Shown here in pieces: positions 1 through 8,612 of a DNA stretch of 64,000 nucleotides. Positions within the stretch are counted from its first letter, which is position 1. Every line of letters begins with the position of its first letter. The translations under genes and the position numbers were made by a program. This DNA is from Chloroflexi bacterium OLB13 (GTDB lineage Bacteria; Chloroflexota; Anaerolineae; Aggregatilineales; Phototrophicaceae). The stretch spans positions 1-64,000 of the forward strand of contig JZRA01000092.1 in the NCBI GenBank assembly GCA_001567485.1, in the 5' to 3' direction. The notes beneath the pieces are model-generated. The model saw nothing but the letters and a program-made list of their open reading frames with translations. It had not been told where the DNA came from and searched no databases.

Positions 1-192
1 TAGCGTTCGTTTCAGCCCTATTCAACTTATTGTTGCAGCTTAACCGTCTCTTTGAACCAGATGCCGCTCCTGATGACCGTTTGCTCAAGTTCGCACACTT
101 CGCTTTATGATCTAGCACCATTGGTTAACTAGTACCAAAACAGCTTAGGCGGTATAGTAAACGCAGTGACGATTTCCGCCGTGGGGGTCATG

Positions 193-705
193 ATGGGCCG
201 CAAGATGCTGCTCGGCTTATCCTTCATCTGTACGTTGTTCATTTTTGCTACACCGGTGTATGCCCAGCTCACGGTCGATCCACAGGCGATCGTGAAGGCG
301 CTTGCGCCGCGGCCCGGCGTCGACCTGCTGCTCGACCTGCTGCTGTACGGAATCTTCGGCATCGCTTTCATCACGATGCTGCTCGTCCCTGACAAACAGC
401 TCGTCCCATCGCTGATTATGGTCGGCGTGATCCTCGCCGCCTTGATCGCCAAGCTCGGTATCACCGCCAACTGCAACCTCGAAACCCTCGCATTGAACGT
501 GTCGATGTTCGCATTCCCGCTGCTTGTGGCAGGCATGGTGCGCGCCCGTGGCGGCAAGACACCGCCCGCGATGTGGCCGGCGATTGTCACCGGCATAGTC
601 GGCGGCATCTACTTCTTCCTGTTCTGGGCGCTGAAGCAGCAGACCTGCCCGAACCTGTGCATCGGGTGCCTGAGCACACCTGAAGGGGGCGGCGCGCGAT
701 TCTAG
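193..705 (+). CDS. small multi-pass membrane protein, unknown function
   Basis: About 170 residues. The N-terminus is a hydrophobic stretch ending VYAQ, which looks like a signal peptide or a first membrane anchor. Four further hydrophobic segments follow, at roughly residues 45-65, 75-93, 105-122 and 132-152, so this is an integral membrane protein. The C-terminal tail holds several cysteines (CPNLCIGC), which could form a disulfide or a small metal site. I chose ATG 193 because a GGGGG run lies five bases upstream; GTG 166 and ATG 190 are alternatives. The stop codon overlaps the start of the glycerate kinase reading frame, suggesting co-transcription. I do not recognise the family and assign no function. 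Confidence 0.6.
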   Translation: MGRKMLLGLSFICTLFIFATPVYAQLTVDPQAIVKALAPRPGVDLLLDLLLYGIFGIAFITMLLVPDKQLVPSLIMVGVILAALIAKLGITANCNLETLALNVSMFAFPLLVAGMVRARGGKTPPAMWPAIVTGIVGGIYFFLFWALKQQTCPNLCIGCLSTPEGGGARF

Positions 706-1826
706 TCGCACCCGGAGCGTTCAAGCACAGCATGTCCGCCGTTGTCGCGGCGGACGCGATTGCGCGCGGGCTGCGTGCATCGCCGCTCGACGAGGCGATT
801 GACCTGCTTCCGATTGCCGACGGCGGCAACGGCACGGTTGACGCATTCCTCGTTCACGGTGGCCGGCGCGAGACTCGCCGCGTGACCGGGCCGCTTGGCC
901 GACCCGTTGACGCTGATTTCGCGCTGCTGCCAGATGGGCGCACGGCAGTGATTGAGATGGCGCTCGCCTCCGGCTTAGAGCTGATCGAACAGCCTGACAC
1001 AGGCCGCGCCTCAACCTACGGAACCGGCGAACTCATCCGCGCTGCGCTCGATGCCGGCGCGAGCAGACTCATCGTCGGCATGGGCGGCAGCGCCACGACC
1101 GACGGCGGCGCGGGCTGTCTGATGGCGCTGGGCTTGGCTGTCACGCGAGTCGATGGGACGCAAATCGAGTCTGGTGGAACGGCACTGCACGACGCAGTCT
1201 ACATCGACCCGTCCGGGCTTGACCCGCGTTTGCGCACTGTCGAGATCATCGTGGCGACCGATGTTGACAATCCGGCAGTCGGGCCTGAGGGTGCCGCTGC
1301 GGTATTTGGCCCGCAGAAAGGCGCCGACGGCGCGCTTGTCGAATCGCTCGACACGGCGCTTATCCATTGGTTCTCGCTTGCCGCATCGGTGACCGGTCAC
1401 GACGTCACGCGTGAGCCGGGGGCGGGCGCGGCGGGCGCACTCGCTGGTGGGCTGCTCGCCTTCACGCAGGCCAAACTGGTGTCCGGCGTCGATCTACTGC
1501 TTGACTATGCGCAGTTCGATGCGCGTGTTCAGCAGCACCGGCTCGTCATCACGGGCGAGGGCCGCTTGGACGATCAGAGCCTGCGCGGCAAGGGGCCGGT
1601 AGGCGTTGCGCGACGCGCTCAGAAGTTCGGCGTGCCGACGATTGCGTTCGCCGGATCCGTGGCCGCGACTCCAGCCGCGCTCCGTGACGCAGGGTTCGCC
1701 GCCGCCTTCCCCATCGTAGATCGCATCATGACCCTGTCTGACGCGTTATCCCTCGGCCCGGCCCTGCTTGAAGCCGCGGCCTACCGGGTCGGGTGTACAA
1801 TCGCACTTGCAAGAACCATCTCGTAA
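699..1826 (+). CDS. glycerate kinase (type 2, GarK/GlxK family)
   Basis: Phosphorylates glycerate with ATP, feeding it into lower glycolysis. The frame carries the family landmarks ADGGNGTVDAF near the N-terminus, GMGGSATTDGGAGCL in the middle and ITGEGRLDDQS near the C-terminus. The first ATG (732) would remove the strand-loop that begins the fold. The frame is open from 684, and the codons just upstream of 732 read LVAPGAFKHSMSA, which matches the conserved N-terminus (IAPDSFKGSLSA-like) including its lysine. The only plausible start there is ATT at 699, nine bases after AAGGGGG at 683-689. A non-ATG start or a sequence error is therefore likely. Length from ATT is 375 residues, normal for the family. 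The start overlaps the previous gene's stop. Confidence 0.85.
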   Translation: MLVAPGAFKHSMSAVVAADAIARGLRASPLDEAIDLLPIADGGNGTVDAFLVHGGRRETRRVTGPLGRPVDADFALLPDGRTAVIEMALASGLELIEQPDTGRASTYGTGELIRAALDAGASRLIVGMGGSATTDGGAGCLMALGLAVTRVDGTQIESGGTALHDAVYIDPSGLDPRLRTVEIIVATDVDNPAVGPEGAAAVFGPQKGADGALVESLDTALIHWFSLAASVTGHDVTREPGAGAAGALAGGLLAFTQAKLVSGVDLLLDYAQFDARVQQHRLVITGEGRLDDQSLRGKGPVGVARRAQKFGVPTIAFAGSVAATPAALRDAGFAAAFPIVDRIMTLSDALSLGPALLEAAAYRVGCTIALARTIS

Positions 1827-1890
1827 CCACCACTTTATGTTGTAACTTCACGTTGTGGCGTATGCTTTCAGCGTGTCTAGGAGTATCGTT

Positions 1891-2751
1891 ATGCCAACTT
1901 GGTCGCCCTATGCGCCAGACCGCACCGAGCATACGGTCAGCGGCACTGTGCTCGTATCCCCCGACATTTACAGCCCGCAGCTTGAAAACTCGCGCGATGT
2001 CTTCGTCTATCTGCCCCCTACGTATACTTCGTCGTCCCGCCGCTATCCTGTGATCTACATGCACGATGGGCAGAACGTGTTCGACGATGCCACCAGCTAC
2101 GCCGGCGAATGGCATGTCGACGAAACGTTCGAAAGCCTGCATGACGAAGGTTTGGAAGCCATCGTGGTTGCGATTGCGAACATCGGAGACGCTCGCATCA
2201 CCGAATACAACCCGTACACGTCGTCGCGGTTCGGGGCGGCACGCGGCGAAGCCTACGTGCAGTTCATCATCTATACGCTCAAGCCGATGATCGACGCCGA
2301 GTTCCGTACGCTGCCGGGATCCGAATCGACCGCGATCGCCGGCTCGTCAATGGGCGGGCTGGTCTCGCTGTATGCGTGGTTAGCGTATCCGCACGTGTTC
2401 GGCCTCTGCGCCGCGATGAGTCCGTCGCTGTGGATCGCTCGCGGAGCGGCCATCGACCATGCCGCGCACGCGCATCTGAACGCCGGGAGACTCTATCTCG
2501 ACATCGGCGCAAAGGAGCTGCCGCGGCGCTTCAGCAGATACGTGGGTGGCGTGAACGATGCCGTCCAGCGGCTCTACGACCAGCTTCGCAAGCGCGGCAT
2601 CCCTCAATCACGGTTGATGCTCGTGCGCGACAAGCAGGGTGAGCACAACGAAGCCAGTTGGGCGCGCCGCTTCCCGAATGCGATACGCTTCCTGCTTGGC
2701 GACGGCGTTACCCTGCAATCCACGGCAAAAGGTCGAGGTCGAGCGCCGTGA
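1891..2751 (+). CDS. esterase D/Fes-family alpha/beta hydrolase
   Basis: A 286-residue esterase of the putative-esterase family (enterochelin esterase, esterase D, antigen 85 fold). The oxyanion and substrate region reads PVIYMHDGQNVFDD near residues 53-66. The nucleophile elbow is GSSMGG (151-156) with Ser153 as the likely catalytic serine. A C-terminal histidine in GEHNEASW fits the usual position of the catalytic His. No signal peptide is visible, so the enzyme is probably cytoplasmic. ATG 1891 was chosen because AGGAG (1879-1883) precedes it by seven bases. The 3' end overlaps the convergent aldolase gene by 44 bases. The substrate cannot be read from sequence. Confidence 0.82.
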   Translation: MPTWSPYAPDRTEHTVSGTVLVSPDIYSPQLENSRDVFVYLPPTYTSSSRRYPVIYMHDGQNVFDDATSYAGEWHVDETFESLHDEGLEAIVVAIANIGDARITEYNPYTSSRFGAARGEAYVQFIIYTLKPMIDAEFRTLPGSESTAIAGSSMGGLVSLYAWLAYPHVFGLCAAMSPSLWIARGAAIDHAAHAHLNAGRLYLDIGAKELPRRFSRYVGGVNDAVQRLYDQLRKRGIPQSRLMLVRDKQGEHNEASWARRFPNAIRFLLGDGVTLQSTAKGRGRAP

Positions 2752-3625
2752 TGCGCTCCACCATCTCGTCAAGCACTTCTGGGCCGTGATTCTCAAGCGG
2801 CGGCCGCACGTCCCAGCTTGCCCCTCCGTATCGCAGGCGCAGCAGGGCCTTATACGCCGCCGCGCCCGGTGGATAAGACTCCATCACGGCGCGCAATTCG
2901 GTCACTTTGGACTGCAAATCACCGGCTGATTCATGACCGCTGCGCCATGCGTCATATACGCGCACACACGCAGCCCCAGCCGAGTTCGCTCCTGCGGTGA
3001 TACATCCGGCAGCGCCCAGCATGAGTCCCTCCAGCAGTACGCGCTCCGAACCCACGAACACCGGCAGCCCCGGCACGGTTTCGAGCAGCGCGCTGGTATA
3101 GGCCATATCACCGCCGCTGTCCTTCACCCCGCTGATACGATCTCCGAATCGATCAAAGAGGCGCTGGGCCAGCGGCACGGTAATCGGCACGCCGGATATC
3201 GGTGGGATGTGATATAGCATCGCAGACCGATCAGCCGGCACGGACTGCTCGATCACGGCGACATAGTAGTTGAACAGCCCATCGACCGACGCCCGGCGGA
3301 AATAGTACGGCGGCACGATCACGACGGCGTCCGCTCCGTTGTCGAACGCGTCACGGGTCGCCGTAATGGTATCGGTCAGACTGCTGCACCCGGTGCCCGC
3401 CAGCACCTTCAACCCGTTCGCCGCAGACACCGCAGTCTTTACAAGTTGCGGGCGTTCGGACAGGCCGATCGACGGCCCTTCGCCTGTCGTGCCGGTCACA
3501 AGCACACCACTGCAACCTTCCATCGCCAGCGTGTGCAAGTGCATGGCGAACGCTTCATGGTCGATCGTCAGGCCGTGCATAGGTGTCACCGCTGCGCAGA
3601 TCACGCCGCCGAACTGCTGCGTCAT
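2708..3625 (-). CDS. DapA/NanA-superfamily aldolase (substrate unknown)
   Basis: Class I (Schiff base) lyase of the dihydrodipicolinate synthase/N-acetylneuraminate lyase superfamily, 305 residues. Visible signatures are GTTGEG (45-50), the catalytic Tyr138 in LYHIPP and the Schiff-base Lys168 in GVKDSGG. Usual length, TIM barrel with a helical C-terminus. ATG 3625 was chosen over an upstream start because it begins the conserved strand (GGVICAAVTP) and has GAGG upstream. The family includes lysine-biosynthetic DapA, sugar-acid aldolases and dehydratases. The neighbours do not include other lysine genes and lysA is far away, so I do not call it dapA. The gene is divergent from the alanyl-tRNA editing gene across a 74-base gap. 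Confidence 0.8.
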   Translation of the reverse strand: MTQQFGGVICAAVTPMHGLTIDHEAFAMHLHTLAMEGCSGVLVTGTTGEGPSIGLSERPQLVKTAVSAANGLKVLAGTGCSSLTDTITATRDAFDNGADAVVIVPPYYFRRASVDGLFNYYVAVIEQSVPADRSAMLYHIPPISGVPITVPLAQRLFDRFGDRISGVKDSGGDMAYTSALLETVPGLPVFVGSERVLLEGLMLGAAGCITAGANSAGAACVRVYDAWRSGHESAGDLQSKVTELRAVMESYPPGAAAYKALLRLRYGGASWDVRPPLENHGPEVLDEMVERITALDLDLLPWIAG

Positions 3626-3699
3626 ATCCGAAACCTCGTTCGTGCTACAATGCGAATTCCGTCCGAATTGTACCGCGTGGCAGAGCCGCAAAACCGCTG

Positions 3700-4902
3700 A
3701 TGACCCAACGACATTACCTGACCGACTCGTTCGTTACCCGATTTGAAGCCACCATCGTCGAATCCCTCGATCACGAAGGCCGCCACGCGGTCATCCTCGA
3801 CGCGACCTATTTCTATCCGACAGGCGGTGGACAGCCAAACGACACGGGCACGATCAACGGTATTCCGGTGTTGGATGTCCTCACCCGTCCGCACGATCTC
3901 GCCGTCGTTCATGTGCTGAAGAGCGCGCTTCCAACCGGGCCGGCCCACGCTGAGGTTAACTGGCGGCGGCGCTTCGACCACATGCAGCAGCACACCGGCC
4001 AGCACATCCTCACCCAAGCCTTCGTCACAACAGTGAACGCGGCCACAGTCGGATTTCACCTCAGCCCCGATACCGTGACAATTGACCTCGACAACGCGGT
4101 CGACATCAGCCAAATACAGCAAGCCGAACGCCTCGCCAACGAGGTGGTGTTCAGCGGGCTTGCCGTGACCGCGCGCGAAATCCCCCGTGGCGAACTCGAA
4201 GGGGTGCGTATACGCCGGATCCCTGAACACGTCACAGGCGACACCCTACGCGTCATCAGCGTCGGCGACTTCGATCACACCGCCTGCGGCGGGACACACG
4301 TCGCCAACTCCGGTCAGATCGGGTTGATCAAAGTCATCCGCGCCGACCGTAAGGCCGGCAAGACACGCATTGAGTTCCGCTGCGGGACGCGCGCGCTGGA
4401 AGACTACAGCCAGCGCCTCGACATCACACAGGCGCTTACCTCTCAACTAAGCACCGGTCTGGCGGAGCTGGCCGAAAGCGTGACGCGGCTTCAGGACGAC
4501 CTCAAGGCTCAGCAGCGTCAGCGTAACACGCTTGCCGGCGAACTACTTCACTATAAGGTCGCGGAACTGCTGTCCTCCGCAGAAACACGCGGCGATACGC
4601 GCATCGTTACGTTCGCTGACGACTCCTACAGCGTCGCCGAAATGCGCCAGCTCGCCAAGCAGTTGACCGAGCAGCCCGGAGTTGTCGCCCTACTCGGCAT
4701 TCCCGGCGACCGTTCGAACGTGCTGGTGATGGCGTCGGCAGGCAGCGCGGTCGATGCGCGCGCCGTACTCGATGCAGCGCTCGGCGTGCTCGGCGGGCGC
4801 GGCGGCGGATCGTCCGCGATGGCGCAAGGCGGCGGCGTGCCTGCGGACATCGATTCACTGCGGCGCGCGCTGAGCGCCGCGGTGGACTCAATCACAAGCT
4901 AG
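3700..4902 (+). CDS. alanyl-tRNA editing protein, AlaX-L type
   Basis: Trans-editing hydrolase that deacylates mischarged tRNA-Ala (typically Ser-tRNA-Ala), 400 residues. The zinc site is intact: HTGQH (His98 and His102) plus CGGTH (Cys196 and His200). After this AlaRS-type editing domain there is a coiled segment (about 235-300) and a C-terminal DHHA1 domain ending in the glycine-rich GGRGGGSSAMAQGGG, the AlaX-L arrangement. ATG 3700 starts the conserved domain; in-frame codons upstream encode no family sequence. A TACAAT box at 3646-3651 could be the -10 element, but no good -35 is visible. It overlaps the convergent GNAT gene by 11 bases. Confidence 0.88.
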   Translation: MTQRHYLTDSFVTRFEATIVESLDHEGRHAVILDATYFYPTGGGQPNDTGTINGIPVLDVLTRPHDLAVVHVLKSALPTGPAHAEVNWRRRFDHMQQHTGQHILTQAFVTTVNAATVGFHLSPDTVTIDLDNAVDISQIQQAERLANEVVFSGLAVTAREIPRGELEGVRIRRIPEHVTGDTLRVISVGDFDHTACGGTHVANSGQIGLIKVIRADRKAGKTRIEFRCGTRALEDYSQRLDITQALTSQLSTGLAELAESVTRLQDDLKAQQRQRNTLAGELLHYKVAELLSSAETRGDTRIVTFADDSYSVAEMRQLAKQLTEQPGVVALLGIPGDRSNVLVMASAGSAVDARAVLDAALGVLGGRGGGSSAMAQGGGVPADIDSLRRALSAAVDSITS

Positions 4903-5704
4903 ACAGCGCGCGCCGCTTCAGTACGTACCAGCACCGATCCTCGTGCCGCAGGAAATCGTCGATGACAAAGCCGCGCTCGAAGGCGTCGGTGAGCTGCGTT
5001 CGCAGCGCCGTTTGCCAGCGTTCGGCGACGCCCCGATTCTCCCGCCCCAGCGTCGAGAACGAGGCCGGAATCTCGACACACGCCGCTGCTTGCGAACCCG
5101 TGGCGCGTGTGACGACCTCATCACCGTCGAGGCGCACGAGCACGGTGTCTGGAAGTGCGCTGACCGCCGGCGACGCGCCCTGCCGTGCCCGTTCAACCCG
5201 ATCCGACGCAAGATCCCAGCGTGCCTCGAAACGGTCAGTCGGCAGCCCCGGATTAAGCGCATCGTCGTACGTCCCGTACATGTCGACGAGATACTTGTTG
5301 ATCGACACCCCTAGCACACGCAGGTTGAAGTTCGCGTTGCCGGCCTGCATCGGGTCGAACGTCCAGCGTATCTCCCGGTATCCGTGCATAAGCGCCCACT
5401 CTCGCTGCGCCCACTTGATCCCCGCGCCAATCCCCTGTCCCCGATATTCGGGCAGCACGCCGGCGACATGCGACCAGAGCACCCACTGGCCGTCGGTATA
5501 GGCTGGGAAGGCCCACGACATACCGATCATCGCGTCACGGTCGTAGGCGCACAGCACGAGGCCGCCTTTGAGCGCCGACACGCGCATCACATTGGTCGGT
5601 GACGCGAACTGCACATCCCATCCCCAAATCACCGCTTCGAGGCGGGACGCCTGTTCGAGGTCGGCGTTCTCGGTCAAGATTCGATAGCTGATAGGATCGC
5701 TCAT
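4892..5704 (-). CDS. GNAT acyltransferase, COG3375-like
   Basis: A 270-residue GNAT-fold acyltransferase. The acetyl/acyl-CoA binding loop is seen as VLPEYRGQGIGAGIKWAQRE (motif A, with RGQGIG), preceded by a strand ending SHVAGVL. The long C-terminal half with WTFDPMQAGNANFNL and INKYLVDMYG is typical of the COG3375 group rather than RimI-like enzymes. In Geobacillus and related bacteria such a GNAT acts as a D-amino-acid N-succinyltransferase next to an N-succinylamino acid racemase. Here the OSBS/NSAR homologue lies about 1 kb away across a divergent promoter region, so the same pairing is plausible but inferred. ATG 5704 was chosen over 5728 because it begins the conserved region; the ribosome site is weak. 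Confidence 0.75.
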   Translation of the reverse strand: MSDPISYRILTENADLEQASRLEAVIWGWDVQFASPTNVMRVSALKGGLVLCAYDRDAMIGMSWAFPAYTDGQWVLWSHVAGVLPEYRGQGIGAGIKWAQREWALMHGYREIRWTFDPMQAGNANFNLRVLGVSINKYLVDMYGTYDDALNPGLPTDRFEARWDLASDRVERARQGASPAVSALPDTVLVRLDGDEVVTRATGSQAAACVEIPASFSTLGRENRGVAERWQTALRTQLTDAFERGFVIDDFLRHEDRCWYVLKRRALSSL

Positions 5705-5784
5705 ATCCGTCCCGGTGTAGCATCTCATGTCAAGTGGCTGGTAAGCTAGAACGTCAGCATTCTACACGATCAAGGAGCAGACCC

Positions 5785-6672
5785 ATGGAACGAGTTGGCG
5801 TGATCGGGCTAGGGATCATGGGCCGCGGCATGGCTGCGAACATCTTGAAGGCCGGGTTCCCCACGACCGTCTGGAATCGCACCGCATCGCGGATGACGCC
5901 GCTGGTCGAGGCGGGCGCGGCAGCTGCCACGTCGCCAGCCGACGTCGCGCGCCACAGCGACATTATTCTGACCTGCGTTAGTGATACACCCGATGTTGAG
6001 CAGGTGCTCTTCGGCGAGGATGGCGTTGTGCATGGCGCAGCGTCCGGCGCGCTCGTGATCGACTCGAGCACCATCAGCCCCAATGCGACGCGGGAGTTCG
6101 CGGAGAAGCTGGCCGGCCGCGGCATCGCGATGCTGGACGCGCCGGTGTCGGGAGGGAGCGAGGGCGCGGAGCGCGGTACGCTCAGCGTGATGGTTGGCGG
6201 CGAGGCCGCATCGTTCGAACGCGCGCTGCCGATGTTGAATGCAATCGGCAAGACGATCACGCACGTCGGGCCGTCCGGCAGCGGCCAATCCACCAAGCTG
6301 GTCAACCAGATCCTGTGCGTAGCGAACATGCTGGCGGCCAGCGAGGCGCTGCTGCTGGCGAAGGCGTCGGGGCTAGACCTCGAACGCACGCTGCAAGCGG
6401 TCGGCGGCGGCGCTGGCGGAAGCTGGATGCTGAACAACCGCGGGCCGCAGGTCATCAAGCGTGATTTCCGGCCCGGTTTCACCATCGACTTGCAGCAGAA
6501 GGACTTGCGGCTGGTGCTGGAGGCCGCTGACGAGCTTGGCCTCCCCCTCACCCTTACGTCGATGTGCCACGGGATGTATAACGTACTGCAGCGGCAAGGG
6601 TTGGGCGAGGAAGGCAATCACGCGCTCGCCCGCGCCGTCGAACAACTCGCCGGTATCGTCATCGAAGGATAG
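5785..6672 (+). CDS. NAD(P)-dependent 3-hydroxyisobutyrate dehydrogenase-family reductase
   Basis: A 295-residue beta-hydroxyacid dehydrogenase. The Rossmann fingerprint is GLGIMGRGMA (8-17). The substrate-binding motif DAPVSGGSEGAE lies at 118-129. The catalytic lysine is Lys171 in STKLVNQ. The family includes 3-hydroxyisobutyrate dehydrogenase, tartronate semialdehyde reductase (GarR/GlxR) and related enzymes; residues alone do not fix the substrate. AGGAG (5773-5777) sits seven bases before ATG 5785. The stop codon directly abuts the GTG of the OSBS/NSAR gene, so the two form an operon. Glycerate kinase upstream (0.7-1.8 kb) would be compatible with a tartronate semialdehyde reductase role, but that is only suggestive. 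Confidence 0.85.
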   Translation: MERVGVIGLGIMGRGMAANILKAGFPTTVWNRTASRMTPLVEAGAAAATSPADVARHSDIILTCVSDTPDVEQVLFGEDGVVHGAASGALVIDSSTISPNATREFAEKLAGRGIAMLDAPVSGGSEGAERGTLSVMVGGEAASFERALPMLNAIGKTITHVGPSGSGQSTKLVNQILCVANMLAASEALLLAKASGLDLERTLQAVGGGAGGSWMLNNRGPQVIKRDFRPGFTIDLQQKDLRLVLEAADELGLPLTLTSMCHGMYNVLQRQGLGEEGNHALARAVEQLAGIVIEG

Positions 6673-7833
6673 GTGGTCGTGCGCGCCATTACGGTTTCGG
6701 AAGTCCGTCTGTATCCGCTGCATATTCCATTCGTCGAGCCGTTTGTCACCTCGTTTGGCGAGGAACCTTTCAAGGCAGGGGTGCTGGTTGAGCTGCACAC
6801 CACCGAAGGCGTCACGGGCTGGGGCGAAGCGTCCGTCGAGATCAATCCCGGCTACGGGTCAGAGACCGTAGCGACCGGTATGCACATCCTGCGTCATTTC
6901 CTCGTCCCGCTGGTGATCGGCAAGCGCATCGATCACCCGACCCAAATGCCCGCCTTGCTGCATCCCGTTCGCGGCAGCGCACACGCTAAGGCCGGGCTAG
7001 AAGCCGCGGTGTGGGACGCGTTCGCTAAAGCCAACGATATGCGACTGGTCGACGTGTTCACGCAAACACTTGGAGATCAGCACGCAAGCCGCGAGCGCGC
7101 GACGGTCGGCGTCAGCATCGGCATCATGGACTCGCTCGAACAGCAGTTGGCGATCGTCCGCAAGCGTGTGGCACAAGGCTACGCGCGCATCAAGTTGAAG
7201 ATCAGGCCCGGCTGGGATGTACAGGTCGCCGCGGCGGTGCGGGAAGCGTTCCCGGACATCCTGCTCATGCTGGATGCCAACAGCGCCTATTCGTTGGCCG
7301 ATACCGACCACCTCAAGGCGTTGGATGCGTTCAACCTGCTGATGATCGAACAGCCGCTGTCGCACGACGACATCCACGACCACGGCATCTTACAGGCAGC
7401 GCTCAAGACACCGATTTGCCTCGACGAAAGCGTGAAGTCGGCGGGTGATTTGAAGCTGGCGCTGAAAATCGGCGCGCTCAAGATCCTCAACCTCAAGCCA
7501 GCGCGTGTAAGCGGTTATACCGAGAGCCTCGCTATCTACAAGCTGTGTGCCGAGCACCACGTACCGCTGTGGATCGGCGGCATGCTCGAATGCGGAATCG
7601 GGCGCGCGGGCAACGTGGCAATTGCATCCCTGCCTGCCGTCACCCTGCCCTGCGACATCTCGGCGACCGACCGTTACTTCACCGAGGACATCACCGAGCC
7701 GCCGTTCGTGCTCAACCCCGACAGCACCATCACCGTTCCAACCGGCCCCGGCATCGGTGTCGAGGTCATTGAGGATCGCGTGAAGGCGTCCGCTGAGCGG
7801 TGGGCCGCGCTCAACCCTTACCCCGTCGGATAA
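6673..7833 (+). CDS. o-succinylbenzoate synthase / N-succinylamino acid racemase family (enolase superfamily)
   Basis: 386 residues with a complete muconate-lactonizing-subgroup active site: the KxK pair Lys174/Lys176 (IKLKI), metal ligands Asp201 (LDAN), Glu226 (IEQP) and Asp251 (LDES), and the second acid/base Lys275 (LKPARVSG). The loop GMLECGIGRAGN and the segment PCDISATDRYFTEDI are typical of OSBS/NSAR proteins. Such enzymes make o-succinylbenzoate for menaquinone, racemise N-succinylamino acids, or do both. No other menaquinone gene is present, while a GNAT of the succinyltransferase type lies nearby, which favours racemase function (inference). The start is GTG 6673, immediately after the upstream stop; GTG 6679 is an alternative. 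It overlaps the convergent phosphodiesterase by 16 bases. Confidence 0.87.
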   Translation: MVVRAITVSEVRLYPLHIPFVEPFVTSFGEEPFKAGVLVELHTTEGVTGWGEASVEINPGYGSETVATGMHILRHFLVPLVIGKRIDHPTQMPALLHPVRGSAHAKAGLEAAVWDAFAKANDMRLVDVFTQTLGDQHASRERATVGVSIGIMDSLEQQLAIVRKRVAQGYARIKLKIRPGWDVQVAAAVREAFPDILLMLDANSAYSLADTDHLKALDAFNLLMIEQPLSHDDIHDHGILQAALKTPICLDESVKSAGDLKLALKIGALKILNLKPARVSGYTESLAIYKLCAEHHVPLWIGGMLECGIGRAGNVAIASLPAVTLPCDISATDRYFTEDITEPPFVLNPDSTITVPTGPGIGVEVIEDRVKASAERWAALNPYPVG

Positions 7834-8612
7834 GGCACGCGGTATGCTCGAATGATCGTGTCGCCATTGGGCATGATCGTCACGAGGTTGTAGCCCGGAA
7901 CCTGCACCGGATCACGCGTGAAATCCTTCTGGCGGGGCCACGTGCGCGTTTGATACCACGTACTGCGGGCACTGGCATACAGGATGCCGTCGCGCATGAT
8001 GGTCACATCCTCGTGGATATGGCCGAACAAGACGCAGCGCACGCGTTTACGCGCGCCCCGCAGCACGCGGTGCAATGCCTCGCCGTCGTTCAAGCCGATA
8101 GCGTCCATCGGCGGTGATCCGAGCGCGATCGGATGGTGATGCACGACGACCACCAGCGGCTGATCGGTCGGCAGCGCGACGATGTTTTCGAGCCACGTCA
8201 GCTGCGCATCACCCAGTCGGCCATTGCCTTGATGCGCGATGCTGCTGTCCAGACAGGCGAAATACACACCGTTCACCTCAAACGTATAGTGATACGTGTC
8301 CGGCACGCGCCCGTTCACCGTGCGGTACAGCCATTTCGACCGGTCGTGATTGCCGGCGATGACGTGCAGCGGCGGCTGCAGCACTTTCAGGGTCGAAAGC
8401 ACCGTCATATAGTCCGATTCGCGCTTAGGATCGTGGCCGACATCGCCCGTATGCAGCACGAAGTCGACCGGAACCGGCAGCGAATTGATCTGCTTGAACA
8501 CGGCGCGGGTCGTCTCGTGCGCGTTAGGGTGCGCTTGATAGTCAGGGTGATCCTTGCCGGTGAGGTGCGTATCACTGACATGCACAAAGGTCACTAGCGG
8601 CAGCACGGTCAT
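7818..8612 (-). CDS. calcineurin-like metallophosphoesterase (CpdA-like)
   Basis: A 264-residue binuclear metallophosphoesterase with all family motifs in order: SDTH (Asp14/His16), HTGDVGHD, GNHD, HHHP and GHIH. The order and spacing resemble cAMP phosphodiesterase CpdA and related class III phosphodiesterases, but the natural substrate is unknown. No signal peptide. I chose ATG 8612 because it overlaps the ComEC stop as ATGA; longer in-frame starts would lie inside comEC and add low-complexity sequence. Probably translated together with comEC from one minus-strand transcript. Confidence 0.85.
   Translation of the reverse strand: MTVLPLVTFVHVSDTHLTGKDHPDYQAHPNAHETTRAVFKQINSLPVPVDFVLHTGDVGHDPKRESDYMTVLSTLKVLQPPLHVIAGNHDRSKWLYRTVNGRVPDTYHYTFEVNGVYFACLDSSIAHQGNGRLGDAQLTWLENIVALPTDQPLVVVVHHHPIALGSPPMDAIGLNDGEALHRVLRGARKRVRCVLFGHIHEDVTIMRDGILYASARSTWYQTRTWPRQKDFTRDPVQVPGYNLVTIMPNGDTIIRAYRVPYPTG

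Noticed and set aside
2708-3625. Calling the aldolase dapA because lysA is also in the window
   Set aside because: lysA is 58 kb away and the substrate residues cannot separate DapA from other superfamily members.
5754-6617. Long open frame antisense to the 3-hydroxyisobutyrate-dehydrogenase-like gene
   Set aside because: High-GC shadow frame; its translation has no family motif and the sense gene has all catalytic residues.
699-7833. A sugar-acid (glucarate/galactarate) catabolic cluster of glycerate kinase, aldolase, GarR-like reductase and enolase-superfamily protein
   Set aside because: The enolase-superfamily member has the OSBS/NSAR KxK site and C-terminal motifs, not glucarate dehydratase features, and the genes are not one operon.
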